64,000 nt of DNA from JABMQB01 sp963678235 (GCA_963678235.1 OY782766.1:1674001-1738000), one strand, 5' to 3'; positions 34,071 through 43,504 are shown, counted from the first letter of the stretch. Notes: generated by a model not told the origin, from the sequence alone. Program-made: numbers and translations.

Positions 34071-35018
34071 ATGAGCAAGGCATTAACAAAGACAAATTTT
34101 AAGTTTGAAGGACAGAAAAGTGTTTATCATGGCAAAGTCAGGGATGTGTACAACATTAATGATGAGTTTTTGGTAATGGTCGTTTCCGACAGGATTTCGG
34201 CGTTTGACGTGGTTTTGCCCAAAGGGATCCCATACAAAGGACAAGTACTGAACCAGATTGCAGAAAAATTTCTGGATGCCACTGCCGATATTGTTCCAAA
34301 CTGGAAAATCGCAACACCTGATCCAAATGTTACCGTTGGCCACCACTGCGAACAATATAAAGTTGAAATGGTGATCAGGGGCTACCTAACCGGTCATGCA
34401 TGGCGCGAATACAGGGATGGAAAAAGAAGCCTTTGTGGTGTTCCAATGCCTGATGGAATGGTGGAGAACCAAAAATTTGCCGAACCAATTTTAACACCAA
34501 CTACCAAAGCAGATGTGGGGCACGATGAAGATATCTCAAAAGAAGATATCATTAAAAACGGATTGGTTTCGCTTGAGGAATATGAAATGCTGGAAGACTA
34601 CACCAGAAAACTTTTTCAGCGCGGTACCGAAATCGCTGCCGAAATGGGATTGATTTTGGTGGATACCAAATATGAATTCGGGAAAAAAGACGGAAAAATC
34701 TACCTGATTGATGAAATTCATACGCCCGATTCTTCGAGGTATTTTTATGCAGATGGTTATGAAGAGAGGCTTAATAAAGGCGAAAAACAGAAGCAGTTAT
34801 CCAAGGAATTTGTTCGCCAATGGTTAATCGAAAACGGTTTCCAGGGTAAAGAAGGACAGCAAATCCCCGAAATGAACGAAGAATTTGTCACCTCTGTTTC
34901 TGAACGTTACATCGAACTGTATGAAAATATTACCGGCGATAAATTTGTAAAATCAGATTTGTCGGATATTCCCGCAAGGATTGAAAAAAATGTAAGTGAA
35001 TTCCTGAAAACTAGTTAA
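34071..35018 (+). CDS. purC: Phosphoribosylaminoimidazole-succinocarboxamide synthase
   Basis: 315 residues. It joins aspartate to CAIR with ATP in purine synthesis. SVYHGKVRDVYNI, VVSDRISAFDVVLP, GHHCEQYKVEMVIRGYLTG and IYLIDEIHTPDSSRYF are family landmarks. The chain is of the longer yeast ADE1-like type (about 305) rather than the short E. coli type (237). One base separates both the preceding phoH stop and the following tlpA start from it. Confidence 0.95.
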   Translation: MSKALTKTNFKFEGQKSVYHGKVRDVYNINDEFLVMVVSDRISAFDVVLPKGIPYKGQVLNQIAEKFLDATADIVPNWKIATPDPNVTVGHHCEQYKVEMVIRGYLTGHAWREYRDGKRSLCGVPMPDGMVENQKFAEPILTPTTKADVGHDEDISKEDIIKNGLVSLEEYEMLEDYTRKLFQRGTEIAAEMGLILVDTKYEFGKKDGKIYLIDEIHTPDSSRYFYADGYEERLNKGEKQKQLSKEFVRQWLIENGFQGKEGQQIPEMNEEFVTSVSERYIELYENITGDKFVKSDLSDIPARIEKNVSEFLKTS

Positions 35019-35019
35019 A

Positions 35020-35526
35020 ATGAAAAAGTTAATCTTCTTTCTAACTATAGTAATAATAACAAGCGTAGCTTTTGCACAAGATGAAAGCACCTTGGTTAAA
35101 ATTGGGGATAATGCTCCGGAATTCACTTACGATGCTGGGAATGGTGTAACAAAAAGCCTTTCTGACTTAAAGGGCAAAGTGGTTTTTATCAACTTTTTTG
35201 CAACCTGGTGCCCTCCGTGCAGAAAAGAATTGCCACAATTACAAAAGGAAATTTTCGATGTTTATAAAGATAATGAAGACTTTGTTTTGCTCATTTTCGG
35301 GAGGGAACAAAACTGGAAAACCATTGATGAATTCAAGGAAGAAAATAAATTCACCATGCCTTTTTATCCGGATTTAAACCGAAAAATATTTTCGAAATTT
35401 GCAACGCAAAGCATACCCCGGAATTTTATTATCGATAAGGAAGGAAAAATTGCTTATTCTGCCATTGGTTACACGGAAGAAGAATTTGAAAAGTTAAAGA
35501 GTGCTTTAGCTAAAGAGCTAAATTAA
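35020..35526 (+). CDS. Exported TlpA/ResA-type thioredoxin-like protein
   Basis: 168 residues with a signal peptide ending near FAQ (residue 20). A thioredoxin fold with the redox pair C64/C67 in ATWCPPCRKELP and a cis-Pro in QSIPRNF. Probably a periplasmic thiol-disulfide oxidoreductase for reductive maturation of cytochromes or other proteins. The last gene of the phoH-purC operon, followed by a terminator. Confidence 0.9.
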   Translation: MKKLIFFLTIVIITSVAFAQDESTLVKIGDNAPEFTYDAGNGVTKSLSDLKGKVVFINFFATWCPPCRKELPQLQKEIFDVYKDNEDFVLLIFGREQNWKTIDEFKEENKFTMPFYPDLNRKIFSKFATQSIPRNFIIDKEGKIAYSAIGYTEEEFEKLKSALAKELN

Positions 35527-35534
35527 AGAACATA

Positions 35535-35569
35535 AGTCCGGGTTCATTTGTCTTACCGGACTTTTTTTG
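35535..35569 (+). terminator. Terminator of the phoH-purC-tlpA operon
   Basis: AGTCCGG (35535-35541) pairs with CCGGACT (35556-35562), followed by T7. Confidence 0.85.
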
Positions 35570-35588
35570 AAGGTCTTTGGGTAATGTG

Positions 35589-35607
35589 TCCCGATAATTT
35601 ATCGGGA
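35589..35607. repeat. Perfect palindrome TCCCGATAATTTATCGGGA
   Basis: Two 9-base arms around a single central T. It lies just after the operon terminator and before the convergent oxidoreductase gene. It may be a dispersed intergenic palindrome; it has no T run of its own. Confidence 0.5.
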
Positions 35608-35720
35608 TCTATCCGCATTCTTATTTCAGTAAATAAAATTTGCTGAACCCAAAACTCTTATTATCTGATTTTCATTCAGTTGGTGATTCACGGGAATCAT
35701 AAATATTTTTTGAGTGCCCA

Positions 35721-36764
35721 TTAAAGCATGATCGTTTTTTTGAGGGAATTGCTTTCAATACATGCCTCCAATACTTTCATTAACAGGGCGATTTCATCAG
35801 GTTTTACTAAAAGCTCTTTGCCCGTTAAAATGGCATCTGCAAGGTTTTCATAAAACAACTTGTAATCACCGGATACCGAAGGAACTACTTCAGAAAAATC
35901 AGCCCCATCTTTTTCAAATTCCAGTTTCCCCCAATCCGACTCAGGTTCTTTACCCCAATCTTTAGCATTAGGCAATGCCCCTGTTTTTAGCAATTCTTCC
36001 TGAGGGTCGATCCCGAATTTACGGAACGTGCCCAGCTCACCATGCACAATGTAGCGCGGTCCGTTTGTTTTCACCAATAACGATGATTTCAGTAAAGCTG
36101 CAAAGCGATCGTACTGAAGCCGCACATCGTAATAATCAAGGATTTTACCCCCTGTTCGAAGCGTATCCAAATGCGCCGTAACCGAAATTGGTTTCCCAAA
36201 CAGGCTAAGTGCCTGGTCAATCATGTGGGCACCAAGATTAGTTAACGATCCGGTATAATTCCCTTCTGCTTCTTTCCAGGTATTTTCTGGAATAATATTC
36301 CGGTATCGGTCATAGTGGCTTTCAAACTCAACCAAACGCCCAGTTTTCCCACTTTTTATAACTTCTTTCACCGTTAAAAAACCGCTGTCCAGCCTTCGGT
36401 TCTGGTACGAAGTAATTATCAATCCTTTCGATTTTGCCAGTGCAATAAGTTCTTCTGCCTCTGCCAGGGTTTTCGTGAAAGGCTTTTCAACAACCACATG
36501 TTTACCTGCACCGAGTGCCTGTTTTGCCATTTCATAGTGCAGATGATCAGGCGTATTTACTATAATCAGGTCAATTGTCAGGTCGTTTAAAATCTCGGAA
36601 TAATCCCGAACAATTTTGGCATTCGGGAATAGTTTTTTAGAATTATTTTTTGTGCGTTCAAGTACCACTGCTACTTCGAAGGTATCGTTTACTTTTAATA
36701 ATGGTCCGTGAAATACTTCCCCTGACATTCCAAAAGAAGCGATGGCTGTTTTGATCATACTCAT
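35721..36764 (-). CDS. Gfo/Idh/MocA family oxidoreductase, cytosolic
   Basis: 347 residues with no signal peptide. An N-terminal Rossmann domain (IASFGMSGEVFHGPLL) and the HVVVEKPFTKT motif with the catalytic Lys near residue 93 belong to the Gfo/Idh/MocA family, which oxidises or reduces sugars and sugar-like molecules with NAD(P). The C-terminal domain is complete. It is on the same strand as the pectin locus but separated from the DUF6807 gene by a plus-strand kinase-like gene. The substrate is unknown. Confidence 0.88.
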   Translation of the reverse strand: MSMIKTAIASFGMSGEVFHGPLLKVNDTFEVAVVLERTKNNSKKLFPNAKIVRDYSEILNDLTIDLIIVNTPDHLHYEMAKQALGAGKHVVVEKPFTKTLAEAEELIALAKSKGLIITSYQNRRLDSGFLTVKEVIKSGKTGRLVEFESHYDRYRNIIPENTWKEAEGNYTGSLTNLGAHMIDQALSLFGKPISVTAHLDTLRTGGKILDYYDVRLQYDRFAALLKSSLLVKTNGPRYIVHGELGTFRKFGIDPQEELLKTGALPNAKDWGKEPESDWGKLEFEKDGADFSEVVPSVSGDYKLFYENLADAILTGKELLVKPDEIALLMKVLEACIESNSLKKTIML

Positions 36765-36967
36765 GAATACTATTTAATTGGTTTAATAAAGTTTTAAATA
36801 TACTAAAAACCACAAAACCTTCGAGGCTTGTAATGGCGGGCATTGATAATAAAAACAAATTGTATGTTGCTGAATAACATCCTGTAAATTAACTATTGTG
36901 CAACACCTTTCGTTCTATTTACCATAATTAGATTGTACATTTAGTGTAATCAAAAACAGCATTTTCA

Positions 36968-37690
36968 ATGAAAACCTTTATTAACAATTACCTAAAGTAT
37001 GTTTCAGGGAGCCATCTCGAAACAGGTGATTTCCCCGGTCCGGTTGTAACTATCTCCAGAATGGCTGGTTGCTCTGCACAACGAATTGCCATCAAGCTAA
37101 GTAAAATTTTAACTGGCTACAGCTATATGTCGGAAACCAAAACCGAAGCCGAATGGAATTGGGTAAACAAAGAAATTGTTGCGAATGCCATTAAAGAAAT
37201 GCATGCGGAAGTTTCAAAAGTTAGTACAAGCTACAACGATGAATTCAAGAATCACTTGAAAGCTGTAACCAAAGCATTTTCAAAAGAATCGGTCGGGCAT
37301 ATCAGCGATCCAAGTATTATCGAAACCATTAAAAATGTGGTTTGTAAACTGGCAGTTGATGGAAGGTATATTATTGTCGGAAGGGCATCGAACATTATTT
37401 TAAAGGATCTGCCCAACAAACTTAGTGTAAAATTAGAAGCCTCGTTTGATTGGCGTGTACATCGGATAATGCAAATACAAAACAGCAGCCTTGCCGAAGC
37501 TGAAGCCTATGTGCAAAAAGCCGATGAGCAACGATGCAGTTTCATCCAGGAAATAAGTGGGCGCAAACCAACAAACGATGATTTTGATGTCATTTTTAAT
37601 TACGCCAAAATGGAAGATGACCAAATTGTAGATGTGATTATCAATATTCTACGAAACAAAAAGATCATCAATATAGGAGATGGCTACTAA
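36968..37690 (+). CDS. Cytidylate kinase-like protein
   Basis: 240 residues. VTISRMAGCSAQRIAIKLS near residues 28-46 is a P-loop of the cytidylate kinase-like family (the common form is SRxxGSGG), with YIIVGRASNIIL, then ASFDWRVHRIMQ and a C-terminal YAKMEDDQIVDVII typical of the family. The substrate may not be CMP. It is the only plus-strand gene in the last 28 kb and overlaps the DUF6807 stop by four bases. Confidence 0.82.
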   Translation: MKTFINNYLKYVSGSHLETGDFPGPVVTISRMAGCSAQRIAIKLSKILTGYSYMSETKTEAEWNWVNKEIVANAIKEMHAEVSKVSTSYNDEFKNHLKAVTKAFSKESVGHISDPSIIETIKNVVCKLAVDGRYIIVGRASNIILKDLPNKLSVKLEASFDWRVHRIMQIQNSSLAEAEAYVQKADEQRCSFIQEISGRKPTNDDFDVIFNYAKMEDDQIVDVIINILRNKKIINIGDGY

Positions 37691-38607
37691 AAACCTGAAA
37701 TAATTTTCTGAATATTGCCATCCGTCAATTTCCCTTTATAAATCAACAAGGTATATTTAAGTATAGTTGGCTGTTTCGTGGATATTCCTACCGCTTTTTC
37801 TCCGGGATAAACAATATTCTGCATGCTTTTTTTGCTTCGAAGTATCCAGTTTTGAGGGTACATGGGATTTTCTAAGTGATCGATAATTACGACTCCCCCA
37901 TCCTTACCTTTGGCGCCAAAAGCCCCTGAAATATTTACGTAGCCTTTTGATTCAACAGCTAGGTTTTGAGGGGTAATTTCACCACTTAAACCTGAAAAAG
38001 CAACATCATCGGGCAAGGCTAAACGAACGGAAAAACCACCGTAACCTTTCGCATCCTCCGAACCTCCAATACTCAGTTTTTCTGCCAAAGCCAACAACTC
38101 TATTTCAAAGTCAATCCGACGGTATTTTTTCGCCTTTGGATAAACTTTTATCTGGCTCTTTTCCTGCAAGAATGGAACTTTATGCGATCCTTTCATCCAT
38201 TTTTCTGACTTCCAATCCACGGCTGTATTGAGAATCCCAACCCCGTCTTTTGTTGAAATAAATTCTACATTGGTGATGTCTTGTTCAAAATCTTCCAACA
38301 TCCAACCATCGCCAATCCTGAGTCCGTCAATCCAAATCTGATGCCAAGCCCAAAATATTCCCCGGTGGTGTAAATGGTCTTCGGGGGCATCTTCGGTCAA
38401 TATTTTATTATTGAACCCCCACAAAGGGTGGATATAATTATTTCTTCCTCCCATTCCTTCATTATTATTTGGATCAGTATGGAAATATAAAATATCGTCG
38501 TTTTTCTCGCGAATTACAATTCCGTCATCCTGCTTTTGCATTCTTATCTGAGCACTTAATCCAAAACAACTTAAAATAAAAATGAGGCTAATGAAATAGA
38601 TTTTCAT
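37687..38607 (-). CDS. DUF6807 (PmoA-like) exported protein
   Basis: 306 residues with a signal peptide ending near LSAQ (about residue 20). HPLWGFNNKILTEDAPEDHLHHRGIFWAWHQ is the kind of His-rich segment seen in DUF6807/PmoA family proteins (split here in reading: EDHLHHRGIFWAW is the key part). These are common in Bacteroidota and Planctomycetota next to Gfo/Idh/MocA and DUF1080 genes; no enzymatic activity is established. Here it is next to exactly such genes. Confidence 0.8.
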   Translation of the reverse strand: MKIYFISLIFILSCFGLSAQIRMQKQDDGIVIREKNDDILYFHTDPNNNEGMGGRNNYIHPLWGFNNKILTEDAPEDHLHHRGIFWAWHQIWIDGLRIGDGWMLEDFEQDITNVEFISTKDGVGILNTAVDWKSEKWMKGSHKVPFLQEKSQIKVYPKAKKYRRIDFEIELLALAEKLSIGGSEDAKGYGGFSVRLALPDDVAFSGLSGEITPQNLAVESKGYVNISGAFGAKGKDGGVVIIDHLENPMYPQNWILRSKKSMQNIVYPGEKAVGISTKQPTILKYTLLIYKGKLTDGNIQKIISGF

Positions 38608-38747
38608 GGCTTATCTTTTTGGTGATCACTTTTATTGATTGCTTAAATATACCTTTTCTTATGCTTTTGGCATAAAAAACCTGCCTCTTAATCTGCAAAC
38701 GATGTTCATAGATCAAAAAACAGGTTCGATTTTCTTAAGCTTGTATT

Positions 38748-40097
38748 TTAATATTTAAACGGTTTCCCTCCTGCAATTACCTGTTGTGTTTTTGCGTCGA
38801 AGGTAGCCCTTTGCCCTGTGCGTAAAGCAGCGGTAACCATAATATTGGCAATCGAATGCTGATAACCTGCCTCAACTGGTGCATTTGTTTTTACATTATT
38901 ATTGCGTACACATTCCATCCAGTTTTTCATGTGTGCATTTGTTAAAGGATCAGATCCGGTATTGGCTTCCGACTCTACTTTTAATTGCGGCAATTTAAAC
39001 TCGTCCAACAGAAATGGCTCCATATTCATTGCCGATGCATGCCTTTCGTTCAATCCGCCGTCGCTTGTAACCATATTGGTAGCTAAATCAAGTTTCCCAC
39101 CATTTGAAAAATACCATTCTTTTGTTCCGCCCGATGAATTTGTTTGTCGCGACGAATATTGAACCTGGAACCCTTCTTCCGGATTATCTAAAGGACCGTA
39201 ATCAAATACAGCGGTCATGGTATCAAAATTACTGCGCCCGTCTTTCCATGTATAAATTCCGCCATTGGCAACTGCCGAACGCGGGTGTGGCAAATGCGAG
39301 AACCAGTGTACTGTATCAATTTGGTGTGCCATCCATTGCCCGGGAATTCCCGACGAATATGGCCAGAACAAACGATACTCCAAATATTTACGAGGGTCCC
39401 ATTCTTCAAACGGACGGTTCATTAAATATCGTTTCCAATCGGTCTCCGACTCTTTTAATTCGGTAATTAATTTTGGCAACCGCCACCTTCCGGGCTGATT
39501 GACGTTCCAGGTCATTTCAACCATATTTATTTTGCCAAATTTGCCCGACTGGATGTAATCATGGGCTGCATGGTAATTCGGACCGCTTCTTCGTTGTGAA
39601 CCGATCTGTATTACTTTTTCGGTAGCTTTTGCTGCTTTTAACCCTACTATTGCATCGTCCATTGTTTCAGCAAAAGGCTTTTCGCAATACACATGGCACC
39701 CTGCATTTACTGCCTCGGCGAGCAGCAAAGCATGTTGAAAATCGGCTGTACTGATAATTACGGCATCAATATCCTGCTCCCACAGTTCATTGGTATTTCG
39801 CGATGTGGCTATGTCTTTCCCTGTCATTTTTTTATACCACTCCTGCCCTTCTTTTCTTCGTCTGCTCCACAAATCGCAAATGTTTACAAATTCAAAATTC
39901 ATTTCATCGGCATATTTTAGAAATGATTTTCCCAATGAATTTTTAAATCGGTTCGAAAATCCAAGGATTGCCACTTTTATTTTATCGTTTGAGCCCTGAA
40001 TATTGCCATAACTTTTTGCCGACATGCCGATACCCCCGATAGTAATTCCGGCGGCACCTATCGCTGTTTTTTTTATAAAATTTCTTCTGTCTGTCAT
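38748..40097 (-). CDS. Gfo/Idh/MocA oxidoreductase with Tat signal
   Basis: 449 residues. RRNFIKK at residues 4-10 plus a Gly/Ala-rich hydrophobic stretch is a Tat signal, so the enzyme is exported folded, with NAD(P) bound. The dinucleotide domain follows (KVAILGFSNRF), and CHVYCEKPFAET contains the EKP catalytic Lys; IGSQRRSGPNYHAA and WMAHQIDTVHWF are typical of the secreted members of this family. It lies 19 bases after the DUF1080 gene, forming an operon with it. Likely role: periplasmic oxidation of a sugar or glycoside. Confidence 0.9.
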   Translation of the reverse strand: MTDRRNFIKKTAIGAAGITIGGIGMSAKSYGNIQGSNDKIKVAILGFSNRFKNSLGKSFLKYADEMNFEFVNICDLWSRRRKEGQEWYKKMTGKDIATSRNTNELWEQDIDAVIISTADFQHALLLAEAVNAGCHVYCEKPFAETMDDAIVGLKAAKATEKVIQIGSQRRSGPNYHAAHDYIQSGKFGKINMVEMTWNVNQPGRWRLPKLITELKESETDWKRYLMNRPFEEWDPRKYLEYRLFWPYSSGIPGQWMAHQIDTVHWFSHLPHPRSAVANGGIYTWKDGRSNFDTMTAVFDYGPLDNPEEGFQVQYSSRQTNSSGGTKEWYFSNGGKLDLATNMVTSDGGLNERHASAMNMEPFLLDEFKLPQLKVESEANTGSDPLTNAHMKNWMECVRNNNVKTNAPVEAGYQHSIANIMVTAALRTGQRATFDAKTQQVIAGGKPFKY

Positions 40098-40116
40098 ATT
40101 AAGTTGTTTAGATTGA

Positions 40117-41460
40117 TTAGTTCATTGTTTTAATTTTTATACTTCGGAAATGTACGGTATTGTTATGGTCCTGTAAGAGTATCCGAAATTCTTTAGAGCT
40201 TGCAAAATCAGGATATTTAGCATTTTTACTTCGTGCAACCAAGGCTCGAAAAATATTGCTATCTTTTTGATATTCAACTACCAACACTCCATTCAACCAA
40301 TGTTGGATTTTTCCATCCGGGAAAACAACAATTCGTCCACGGTTCCACTCGCCCGTTTTTTTCACAAAACGGGAATTTGTTTCTGAGGGGATCAGATCGT
40401 ACAACGATGCCATTTTACGGTTTCCCACAACACCGTTAAGTGCATCTGGATGATTGTCGTCGTCCAATACCTGATATTCGAGGCCAATGGATGGTTTGTC
40501 TTCCAACGTAAAATACTTTACCCCACTATTTGCCCCCTTGGTAAGGTTAAATTCAAACTGAAGATCGAAGGCAGAATATTTTTCAATGGTATGGATATCA
40601 CCTCCTTTTAAGGATGAATCGTTTTCACTTGACAAAACAGATAAAATCCCGTCTTTTACTTCCCAACCCTTTTCAGGAAATTTATCTCCGGAAACGCTTT
40701 TCCAACCCTTCGATGTTTTTCCATCAAACAATAATTTCCAGCCACCTTCTTTTTCAGCTTCCGAAAGGTTATTGGGCAACATGTTTACAACAAATACATC
40801 ATTGCTTAGTGTTGGCTCAATGTTTTCAGTTTTAATACGGATATTTTTCCATCGAATTTGCCTTCCTTCTTCCTCTTTTTTGCCAATTGAATGAACCTGT
40901 AAGCTGATAAAACCTTCATAAGTCATCTCATCAATCAAATGAGCAATGGGAACACCATTTATCCAGGTACGGATATTATTGCCAACGCATTCGATCCTGT
41001 ATTTATTCCATTCTCCATGCTTAAAAGCTTTTTGCCCTTCGGGATTGTATGTTCCGGTGTATAACCACCCACGGCGGGCTTCATCATAAATTCCGCCACT
41101 CCATGCACGTTCAGATGGATCCACCTCACATTGATAGCCATGCACCCTTCCATTCATATAATCGGCTTTGCTTTCGCTTCTAAACTGAATGCCTGAATTC
41201 ATTTGTTCATCAACCAATAATTCCAGTTCAAGAATAAAATCTTTGTAGGTTTGTTCGGTGCATAAAAATGAATTTGGTGTTCCGTAAACAGTTGTGCCAA
41301 TAATTTCACCATTTTCAACCGTGTATTTGGCTTGTCCGTTTAATTGTTTCCACCCCGAAAGATCTTTGCCGTTGAACAAATCTTTCCAACCCTCCTGGGC
41401 ATTTAAAAGATTGGTAATTGAAAGGAAAAGTAACAATAGGATAATCGATATTTTCTTCAT
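40117..41460 (-). CDS. Double DUF1080 (3-keto-disaccharide hydrolase) protein
   Basis: 447 residues with a signal peptide ending near LNAQ. Two copies of DUF1080, a concanavalin-like fold: copy 1 from about 22 to 210 (EGWKDLFNGKDLSGWKQL) and copy 2 from about 235 to 447 (GGWKLLFDGKTSKGWKSV). The Pfam family is named for 3-keto-disaccharide hydrolase activity, acting on glycosides first oxidised at C3 by Gfo/Idh/MocA enzymes, such as the one encoded just downstream. Two copies in one chain may mean one catalytic and one binding domain. Confidence 0.88.
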   Translation of the reverse strand: MKKISIILLLLFLSITNLLNAQEGWKDLFNGKDLSGWKQLNGQAKYTVENGEIIGTTVYGTPNSFLCTEQTYKDFILELELLVDEQMNSGIQFRSESKADYMNGRVHGYQCEVDPSERAWSGGIYDEARRGWLYTGTYNPEGQKAFKHGEWNKYRIECVGNNIRTWINGVPIAHLIDEMTYEGFISLQVHSIGKKEEEGRQIRWKNIRIKTENIEPTLSNDVFVVNMLPNNLSEAEKEGGWKLLFDGKTSKGWKSVSGDKFPEKGWEVKDGILSVLSSENDSSLKGGDIHTIEKYSAFDLQFEFNLTKGANSGVKYFTLEDKPSIGLEYQVLDDDNHPDALNGVVGNRKMASLYDLIPSETNSRFVKKTGEWNRGRIVVFPDGKIQHWLNGVLVVEYQKDSNIFRALVARSKNAKYPDFASSKEFRILLQDHNNTVHFRSIKIKTMN

Positions 41461-41510
41461 TGTTATATTTAGTTTAATTGATTTAGATTACTTTTTATTA
41501 AGAAGCTTAG

Positions 41511-41540
41511 CAAATATAAGTTTTAGAATTATTGGTTAAA
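41511..41540 (-). promoter_or_regulatory. Promoter before the DUF1080-oxidoreductase pair
   Basis: On the minus strand TTTA (41540-41537) and TATATTTG (41518-41511) are spaced 18 bases; the latter is an exact TAnnTTTG. It lies 51 bases before the DUF1080 start and suggests that the distal module has its own transcript. Confidence 0.45.
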
Positions 41541-41610
41541 TGTAAAATACAATCATTTTTTGTCTAAAGTTTTGGATATCGCGATTCTCTTATGATTATT
41601 GAATACCCAC

Positions 41611-42402
41611 CTATTCCAACAAATATTTATTTAAAGCACAATCCTTTGATTCTTTTATCCCTCCCACAATTAATGAAGCTGCCATCACAGCACCTTTTGC
41701 AGTCGTGTGTGTATGGTCACGCTTAAAAAAATAAACCTCGGTTACATTTTCTTCGCCAAGCTTTTCCATGGCAGATGCCATTTTATCGTTCAGGTTGATG
41801 AAAAGAACATTTTCCTCTTCAGCAATTTCTTTTGACCACTTGCCATACGAATCATCGTTTCTCGGAACCTGCCCATTAACCCAATCGTTTCTTGGGATTG
41901 GAGCCATAATTATTGAGGTTGCCCCCTTCTCTTTAGCTTCACGAACATACTGTCGCATATACCAACCATAGCTATGAACAATCTCATGTACCCCGGTGAG
42001 CATGTTGTCAATTTCTTCGGTTTCTTCACCAATTCCTTTGATTGTTCCGCGTGCCCGAATGGTATCGTTAATTGCACCTGCATCGTTATGCCCAAATTGC
42101 ATTAGCACAAAATCGCCTGGTTTTATTTTCTGTAAAACTGTTGTCCATAAACCTTTATCACGATAAGTCCGACTACTTGTGCCGCCAAGTGCGTGGTTTT
42201 CAACCACAATCTTTGTTGTATCAAAATACTGTACAATGGGTTCTCCCCAACCCAAGAGACCACCTGCTCCATCGCCACGACCATTTTTTACTGTTGAATC
42301 ACCAATAATAAAAACAGTTGGTTTATTTAATTTATCCTTCTTATTGCACTGGCATGCAAACATTGTAACAACCAAAAAAAACAAGGAAAATAAGCGTATC
42401 AT
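41611..42402 (-). CDS. Rhamnogalacturonan acetylesterase-like GDSL lipoprotein
   Basis: 263 residues from ATG at 42402, chosen because it gives a lipoprotein signal (LFSLFFLVVTMFACQC) and the longer frame starts at a TTG. SGNH hydrolase blocks are complete: FIIGDST (S36), ENHALGGTSSRTY, FGHND (G104 to D107) and DHTH (D229 and H232). The GDSTVxNG form and length fit rhamnogalacturonan acetylesterases (CE12), which remove acetyl groups from rhamnogalacturonan I. In line with the enzyme genes of the locus. Confidence 0.88.
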   Translation of the reverse strand: MIRLFSLFFLVVTMFACQCNKKDKLNKPTVFIIGDSTVKNGRGDGAGGLLGWGEPIVQYFDTTKIVVENHALGGTSSRTYRDKGLWTTVLQKIKPGDFVLMQFGHNDAGAINDTIRARGTIKGIGEETEEIDNMLTGVHEIVHSYGWYMRQYVREAKEKGATSIIMAPIPRNDWVNGQVPRNDDSYGKWSKEIAEEENVLFINLNDKMASAMEKLGEENVTEVYFFKRDHTHTTAKGAVMAASLIVGGIKESKDCALNKYLLE

Positions 42403-42406
42403 AATA

Positions 42407-43504
42407 TTATTTTTTGTGTTCAACTTTAAAAACAAAAGGTGAGGAAGTCATGTATTTTCCTCCCTGCGATGTAACAAACAAATGGGTTGGTTTTCCATCC
42501 CGCATAAGAATTTGTGGTCGTTCGAAGCGCCCGTATTTGCTCAAATGCTTTGGCTTTTCGGGCTGCGGTAAATAATGGCTATAGCCAAAGTAACTTATTT
42601 TGGGTTCCGACCAATGTATTCCATCGTCCGACTCCAATATGATTCCTACTTCATGGTCAAATCGCCCCATATCACGGGCAAGCATATAAAACTGTCCATC
42701 TTCCATAAAAACGTTTCCATCTTCTAATTGGCGGTTATTCCCAAACGACGAATAATCAATGATTGGCTTGTCGGAATACCTTTTATAGGGCCTCTCCAAT
42801 TTATCGGAAATAGCCAATCCATATTTTCGGTTTCCCCTTATTTTAGGGTTTACCGGGTGTTCGTATTCCTCGTTGTTCCATGCTTTATAATATAACCAAT
42901 ATTGACCATTTGGATGTTTTATGAATGATGGATTGGAGGTACAATGGTCGTCCCAACTACCTTCAGCCCCCACTTCAAGCAATGGTTCATCGGGTCTTTT
43001 CCATGGACCTTCAAGCGAATCGGATGTGGCCATTGCTATGCGTTTTGTATTTGTTTTTCGGTTCGAGTTACCGATATAAAAAAGGCAATATTTCCCATCC
43101 ACATATTGAATATGAGGGTTATGACAGGTCGTTCCATCAAAGAAACCTTCTCCCCTGGGGGCAATAATTGTTTCGATATTATAATAAGGGCCTTCCAGGG
43201 AATCAGCCACAGCATGCGCTATTTCCGATTGGCTAATCCATCCTCCCATTCCTTTAGCGGAATCCCATCGCGAAAAAAACACATGAATTTTACCATCTGG
43301 TCCAATAATAGGACTGCAACCCCAAACATAGTATCCTTCTAATTCGAGGATCCTACCCAGTGGTTTTAGGCGCTTCGAGAAACCTGAAATATATTTTTTA
43401 TCGTATTTGGCTCCTTGCAGCGCTCCCATGCTATTTATCCCCGGAAATGCCATCATACTCCCGGTAATCAAACATTGATGTATAAAATTTCGCCGTGTTT
43501 GCAT
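42407..43504 (-). CDS. GH43-like five-bladed propeller glycosidase, Tat signal
   Basis: 365 residues. TRRNFIHQ at residues 3-10 is a Tat-like signal. The rest is a beta-propeller with repeated YCLFYIG, YWLYYKAW and FYMLARD blades, as in GH43/GH117/GH130-like families. Candidate acidic catalytic residues occur in CSPIIGPDGK, DDHCTSNPSF and QLEDGNVFMEDG. The precise GH family is uncertain; alpha-L-arabinofuranosidase or galacturonic/galactose-linked activity would fit a pectin locus. Confidence 0.7.
   Translation of the reverse strand: MQTRRNFIHQCLITGSMMAFPGINSMGALQGAKYDKKYISGFSKRLKPLGRILELEGYYVWGCSPIIGPDGKIHVFFSRWDSAKGMGGWISQSEIAHAVADSLEGPYYNIETIIAPRGEGFFDGTTCHNPHIQYVDGKYCLFYIGNSNRKTNTKRIAMATSDSLEGPWKRPDEPLLEVGAEGSWDDHCTSNPSFIKHPNGQYWLYYKAWNNEEYEHPVNPKIRGNRKYGLAISDKLERPYKRYSDKPIIDYSSFGNNRQLEDGNVFMEDGQFYMLARDMGRFDHEVGIILESDDGIHWSEPKISYFGYSHYLPQPEKPKHLSKYGRFERPQILMRDGKPTHLFVTSQGGKYMTSSPFVFKVEHKK

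Noticed and set aside
38608..38747. Possible terminator AACCTG...CAGGTT with T run on the minus strand before the DUF6807 gene
   Set aside because: The stem is only six bases with a loop of more than 30, too weak to call.
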